Of a stretch of DNA of 10,627 nt, positions 7,176-10,627 are shown piece by piece. Under the pieces are notes generated by a model that worked only from the letters and a program-made list of their open reading frames with translations, was not told where the DNA came from and did no database searches. Source of the DNA: Euperipatoides rowelli (lineage: Eukaryota > Onychophora > Udeonychophora > Euonychophora > Peripatopsidae); the NCBI GenBank assembly GCA_003024985.2, contig PXIH01S0002779.1; one strand, 5' to 3'. Each line of letters opens with the position of its first letter. The first letter of the stretch is position 1. A program made the position numbers and the translations under genes.

Positions 7176-8333
7176 AAAAACAAAGCTTAAAAAATGATTT
7201 CAAATATTCTGTCAATATATTTTTTTTAGAATTTTGTTAATAAAACTAGAAAGATATGCATGAAATAGTTCCATCTACTGGTTTCTAAAAATTTAATTTT
7301 GAAATTGATAGATTTTGGACTATATTTATGATTTAAAATTCATAAAATCACTAAGCTTGCATTATATAATTTAAATAATATTTTTCATTTTTGTTTTTTC
7401 TTTATTTAAAATTTAAATTTTAGAAGCAAATTTATATATTTTTATAATAATTTGTTTGCCAATGAAGATTTATTACAGCTATGACATTAGATTTTGCAAT
7501 ATTTTTTTGTAATAATTTTATTTAACATGAAATCACAGATTGTGATCGTAATTTTCGTTTCATCTGATTCAGGTAACGTATGTATTTGAGATTTTAAAAA
7601 ATATATATCACTAGAGACGACCTTTAAACCAAGTTTTCTTATAAAAATCAAAAAATTAAAATTCTATATTAAAGAAAAACATTTCAAATCTGGACAAGTT
7701 TAATAAATTATTTTTTCACATTTAATTTTAACCATTGTCTGAATAAATGTAAGTAACAAATGATAGCTATTTTTCCATCAAATAGGAAATGGGTTAAAAA
7801 AAAATAGTTTATTTTATTTTTAATTAAGTCAATAATTTAAAGTTATTTTGAGCAATGAATTATGACAATTATGGAAGTAAATTTATGGACAAACTTAATG
7901 AAGTAATGGGTTTTAAAAAAAGCATTTGCCTCGTTTCAACGTGCAAAACAGAATCATGTCTTTTCCTGTTCTTTGGACTTGTAAATAAAATTTGTGACAC
8001 ATTTTTTAATATGTATACTTTTACAATGTCACCAAGTAGAGAAAATAAATATTCTACTGTGAAAAAAAAATGTACATTTGAAATTACAGTATATGTTGTA
8101 TCCATAATAATGATTTTATAATAAAAAAAAATTTGTATAGAATATTTTTAGTTGTTTTTATTTAATTCAAGAAATGTAATTTAGCATTAAATGCTATAGA
8201 ATTGTATTACAATAATTAAAAATTGATAAGCTGACACATTTCTATACTCCTATTTAGTTGTAAAGTGTAGAACTCTTCCAAACTGGCCACAATATTATTT
8301 TAAAAAATAATTTTGGTAATTTTTTTATCATTC
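7176..8333. other. Very AT-rich spacer, no gene called
   Basis: The densest A+T in the window, with long AATTTAAATTT-type stretches. Overlapping frames on both strands at 7855-8121 and 7869-8105 are low-complexity. The start of the plus one (NYDNYGSKFMDKLNEVMG) looks mildly protein-like after a TTTTGAG acceptor-like tract, but there is no good donor and no family match. Confidence 0.45.
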
Positions 8334-8464
8334 TAAGAATTTATGGTTAAAGTACTACTTAAACGACAGTATAATAGAGTAAGTTTTGTTTACCATAAAT
8401 TCTTAAATTTTTTTCTAATTCAGTGGTGAACAATACTTACTCCATTAAATTGACATTTAAGTAG
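8334..8464. repeat. Long foldback: 50-bp arms, 10-nt loop
   Basis: 8355-8404 and the reverse complement of 8415-8464 align without gaps over 50 positions with about 80% identity (shared words CTACTTAAA, GAGTAAG, ACCA); allowing G-U pairs, about 43 of 50 would pair. A perfect 14-bp inverted match also links 8334-8347 (TAAGAATTTATGGT) with 8392-8405, so the left flank carries a further partial copy competing for the same arm. It could be a foldback transposon relic or a transcribed hairpin precursor. Confidence 0.7.
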
Positions 8465-8755
8465 ATTGTCATTTAAAGAGTTACATATTATATACTAATT
8501 TACAGTAAGCTAACTAAATTTAATATTACTATTATACCAGTTAACATTTTGGGTATTATAGTATTTTAAAAATGTTAGGCTTCAATTACAAATGTTATTT
8601 TATATTCAAACTGGTTCTGTTTAAAATCCTAATGCGTTTTAATTTGCATTATTACATGAGCATTTTAGGAAATTATGGGATTATTTGGGTAGACCGATTA
8701 ATTATATGTTACTTTAATAATTTTTTAGTCAATATTATATCGACTAAAAAAATGA
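8465..8755. other. AT-rich spacer
   Basis: A 100-codon frame starts at 8572 and runs into the TTAA-flanked element at 8760. It is built almost wholly of Phe, Ile, Asn, Leu, Tyr and Lys, as chance AT-rich sequence gives. I do not call a gene. Confidence 0.5.
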
Positions 8756-9008
8756 TTAACCCTTTCCATTCCAATTATTTTAATATTTGGTTTCATTATA
8801 CTACAATTTTTTTTTTCCATGATTTTAATTTTTTTTTTAAATCGTTTGGCATGATTAAAAACAAATATATTTGACTCCTTTGAATTTTACAATGTAACAA
8901 GGATTGTTAAATTGTAAAGATAAAAATATTGATTTTTAAATGATAGTGAAGTGGAAGAGAACTTTTTATAATGTCAATATATAATCGCATTTGAGTGGAA
9001 AGGGTTAA
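8756..9008. mobile_element. piggyBac-type MITE with TTAA target duplication
   Basis: TTAA (8756-8759) is followed by CCCTTTCCATTCCAAT, and GAGTGGAAAGGG (to 9004) is followed by TTAA (9005-9008). The ends are inverted repeats of about 16 bp, perfect over the first nine (CCCTTTCCA) and with only two or three differences after that. The element is 245 bp without the duplications and has no transposase. PiggyBac-superfamily elements insert at TTAA and have ends starting with CCC, so the class fits well. Mobilisation would need a transposase encoded elsewhere. This is the best-formed mobile element in the window. Confidence 0.8.
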
Positions 9009-9065
9009 AGAAGCCTATAATTGGCCTACACAGAAAATCCCATTATTGTACACTATGTTGTAGTG

Positions 9066-9323
9066 AATCCCTGTGTGTGTTGAAATGTTCGGCTGCCTGT
9101 AATTTCTAGTCATGTCTAAGAGCCCAGTGGCCTAATATATAAAATAATTAATAAATAAAGAACTGGCTGGACATTGGTGGTGTTATATAAACTTTTATTC
9201 CAGGACAACCATTGTTATAAATTCAGCAGCATGCTAAATGAATAAAAATAAATGTAAGCTCAGGGGAGTCGTACTGCCACAAAATGGTCTCGTTCAGTCT
9301 GGCCACAAAATATAACTGAAATG
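9066..9323 (-). repeat. Dispersed repeat, copy 1
   Basis: It is co-linear with 10263-10534. Shared words in order are AATCCCTG, CTAGTCAT, TAAGAGCCCAG, GAACTG(G/A)CTGG, TTTATTCCAGGACAACCATT, TGAATAAAAATAAAT and CAGTCTG. Read on the minus strand, TTTATT at 9194-9199 gives AATAAA, conserved in both copies, which tentatively suggests the minus strand as the sense of the source (a retroposon tail or 3' untranslated region). No conserved reading frame links the copies. Confidence 0.7.
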
Positions 9324-9582
9324 TTTGTCGGAAATGGCAAGTCAAAATGTGTGTGTATTCCTGTATAGCAAAGAACACACACATGCAAAACAAAACATGA
9401 ATAAATTTGCATTGATTCATTCTTGCAAGGAAATAGATCATTTACTCTTTCATAATTGATCAGATTATGCTAAGGTATTTACTATTAAAAATAGACCATG
9501 CTATGAGAGCAAAAAAAACTATCAGAAATCAGTTATCCAACACAAAAAAATAAAATGAATAAAAGTGTTTGTTATAGTTCTT
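9324..9582. other. AT-rich spacer
   Basis: Nothing coding is called. GTGTGTGTATTC (from 9349) and ACACACACAT (from 9374) form a short inverted pair of alternating-purine sequence. Confidence 0.4.
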
Positions 9583-9617
9583 CCCCCCCCCCCTCTGCAT
9601 TAAAAAAAAAAAAAACA

Positions 9618-9653
<36 letters not shown>

Positions 9654-9690
9654 TTTTTTATTTCCCCCCCCCCCCCCCCAAAAAAAAAAA
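9583..9690. repeat. Homopolymer cluster: C11, A14, A31, T9, C16, A11
   Basis: Successive runs are 11 C (9583-9593), 14 A (9602-9615), 31 A (9619-9649), 9 T (9651-9659), 16 C (9664-9679) and 11 A (9680-9690). Run lengths are likely to vary between individuals and may be misreported by sequencing or assembly. It could mark two adjoining poly(A) tails or an assembly join. Confidence 0.9.
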
Positions 9691-10262
9691 TTAGCAATAA
9701 TCGTTAAAATAGCAAGCAGAGAAAAAAATTGTGAAATTCTCCCCCCTCCTATTCATAATGACAAATTATTCCAAAGATTTATGTGTTTGATGACACTACT
9801 CTGGAAGAGCAGGGAAAAAAAAAAAGATTCATACGTCTTTATTGACAATACTTTTAAAACAGAGAGGGAGAAAACAACAACGTGAATGCATTATTCCATC
9901 CATGGAAAAACAAAGCTTTTAAGAAGAGCAATCCATGATACATTTCCTCAGACAAAGTATAGAAAAAAAAGAAATATAATTTTTGTGGAAGATGTCAAAA
10001 CAAATGGTATAAAAATCTGCATACAACAATTGTTCTGGAAATGTTTATTAAAATGTCCTCCAAGATTAAATAATCTATTGTTTTCCTCACAATGTCAAAA
10101 AACACAGGAAACCGTTCAAATTTTCTAAGTGGTTAAATACTGGAACATTTCCTGGTTTACGATTAATTCTTGGCAAGAGCTGTACTAATATAAATATGTA
10201 GGTATAACAACTTCCAACCTTACAGTCAAAAGTTCTTGCCTGTAGAGGCATATTATGCAGTT
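9691..10262. other. Unique-looking AT-rich spacer between the repeat copies
   Basis: An 80-codon plus frame (9886-10128) is lysine-rich with no recognisable domain and no splice or promoter context, so I leave it out as a gene. Otherwise nothing stands out. Confidence 0.4.
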
Positions 10263-10534
10263 AATCCCTGGGCTATGATGCAAAGTTTGGCTCCAGTGTT
10301 TGCTAGTCATCTTTAAGAGCCCAGGAACCCACTACACAAAATAAAAGAACGAACTGACTGGGACATTATTATTATTATTATTCCAACATTGATGTTGGAA
10401 TGTAAACTTTATTCCAGGACAACCATTGTTACAAAATCAGGTTTTCTGAATGAATAAAAATAAATTTATGGCCCAGGTGGGTCACACTTCCACACCCCAG
10501 TCTGACAACATAAAATAAAACAGGAATAAATGTT
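10263..10534 (-). repeat. Dispersed repeat, copy 2
   Basis: This is the second, diverged copy of the repeat at 9066-9323, in the same orientation. Relative to copy 1 it has an insertion of (ATT)n plus a palindrome at 10366-10401. The minus-strand AATAAA (TTTATT at 10408-10413) and plus-strand TGAATAAAAATAAAT are both kept. Two copies 1.2 kb apart in the same orientation could come from local tandem duplication followed by decay, or from independent insertions. Confidence 0.7.
10366..10401. repeat. (ATT)n microsatellite joined to a perfect palindrome
   Basis: Five ATT units (10366-10380) lead into ATTCCAACAT-TG-ATGTTGGAAT (10380-10401), a perfect inverted repeat with 10-bp arms. Both are absent from the aligned position of repeat copy 1, so they arose or were inserted after the copies split. 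Confidence 0.75.
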
Positions 10535-10627
10535 AGAAGAATGTAGCAGTTTCCAAAAGAAATGTAATTTTTAGTTTTTAAATAGAATATACAGTAGCAA
10601 TAAACTTTTAATGTAAGCAAGAATTAC

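Noticed and set aside
7855-8121. Overlapping plus and minus open frames of 88 and 78 codons
   Set aside because: Low-complexity, AT-driven residue use on both strands, no domain, and lengths expected by chance at this composition.
8572-8874. 100-codon frame rich in Phe/Ile/Asn/Tyr
   Set aside because: Runs across the left end of the TTAA-flanked element and has the composition of translated AT-rich noise.
9223-9441. Minus-strand frame inside repeat copy 1, and its partner at 10429-10620
   Set aside because: The two frames end in vaguely similar residues only because the DNA repeats are related; indels between the copies are not in multiples of three throughout, so no conserved protein is supported.
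9886-10128. 80-codon plus-strand frame
   Set aside because: Lysine-rich with no recognisable motif and no start or splice context; chance length.

Overview
The window looks like non-coding nuclear DNA from an AT-rich animal genome, probably an invertebrate. By eye it is well above 65% A+T, with many A or T runs of 10-20 bases. No frame holds a long gene. There is no bacterial-style gene packing, rRNA, tRNA or CRISPR array. The longest ATG-initiated frames (about 100 codons) are what AT-rich chance sequence gives. I cannot name the species or clade from these bases.

Layout. Positions 1-680: AT-rich spacer with a degraded terminus resembling a hAT transposon near 241-311. Positions 677-882 (minus strand): the best coding candidate, a terminal-exon-like stretch within a 100-codon open frame that lacks any ATG. 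Positions 983-2160: spacer with homopolymer runs and one weak exon candidate (1742-1846). Positions 2161-2500: a repeat-like block built on short GTCCC/GGGAC palindromes. Positions 2579-3477: a segment bounded by inverted repeats of about 80 bp. Overlapping it, 3621-3706 holds two tandem hairpins ending in CTAG, like a Helitron 3' end; a possible TC-type 5' end lies at 2723. Positions 3711-5384: spacer. Positions 5442-5849: a relatively GC- and CpG-rich island with two possible first exons pointing away from each other around a CCAAT box. Positions 6404-6535: a 40-bp tandem duplication, a 27-bp palindrome and two GC-rich foldbacks. Positions 6681-7175: a possible small inverted-repeat element with a CGACTCAA motif array. 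Positions 8334-8464: a 50-bp-arm foldback. Positions 8756-9008: a well-formed non-autonomous element with TTAA target duplications of piggyBac type. Positions 9066-9323 and 10263-10534: two diverged copies of one dispersed repeat, separated by homopolymer runs of C, A and T at 9583-9690.

The window is mainly a mosaic of small non-autonomous DNA transposons and decayed repeats. The few exon candidates (677-882 minus, 5442-5576 minus, 5757-5831 plus, 3153-3350 minus) cannot be joined into one gene model from the sequence alone. The firmest calls are the TTAA-flanked element, the dispersed repeat pair, the two inverted-repeat structures and the tandem hairpins. I found no convincing new multi-gene system.
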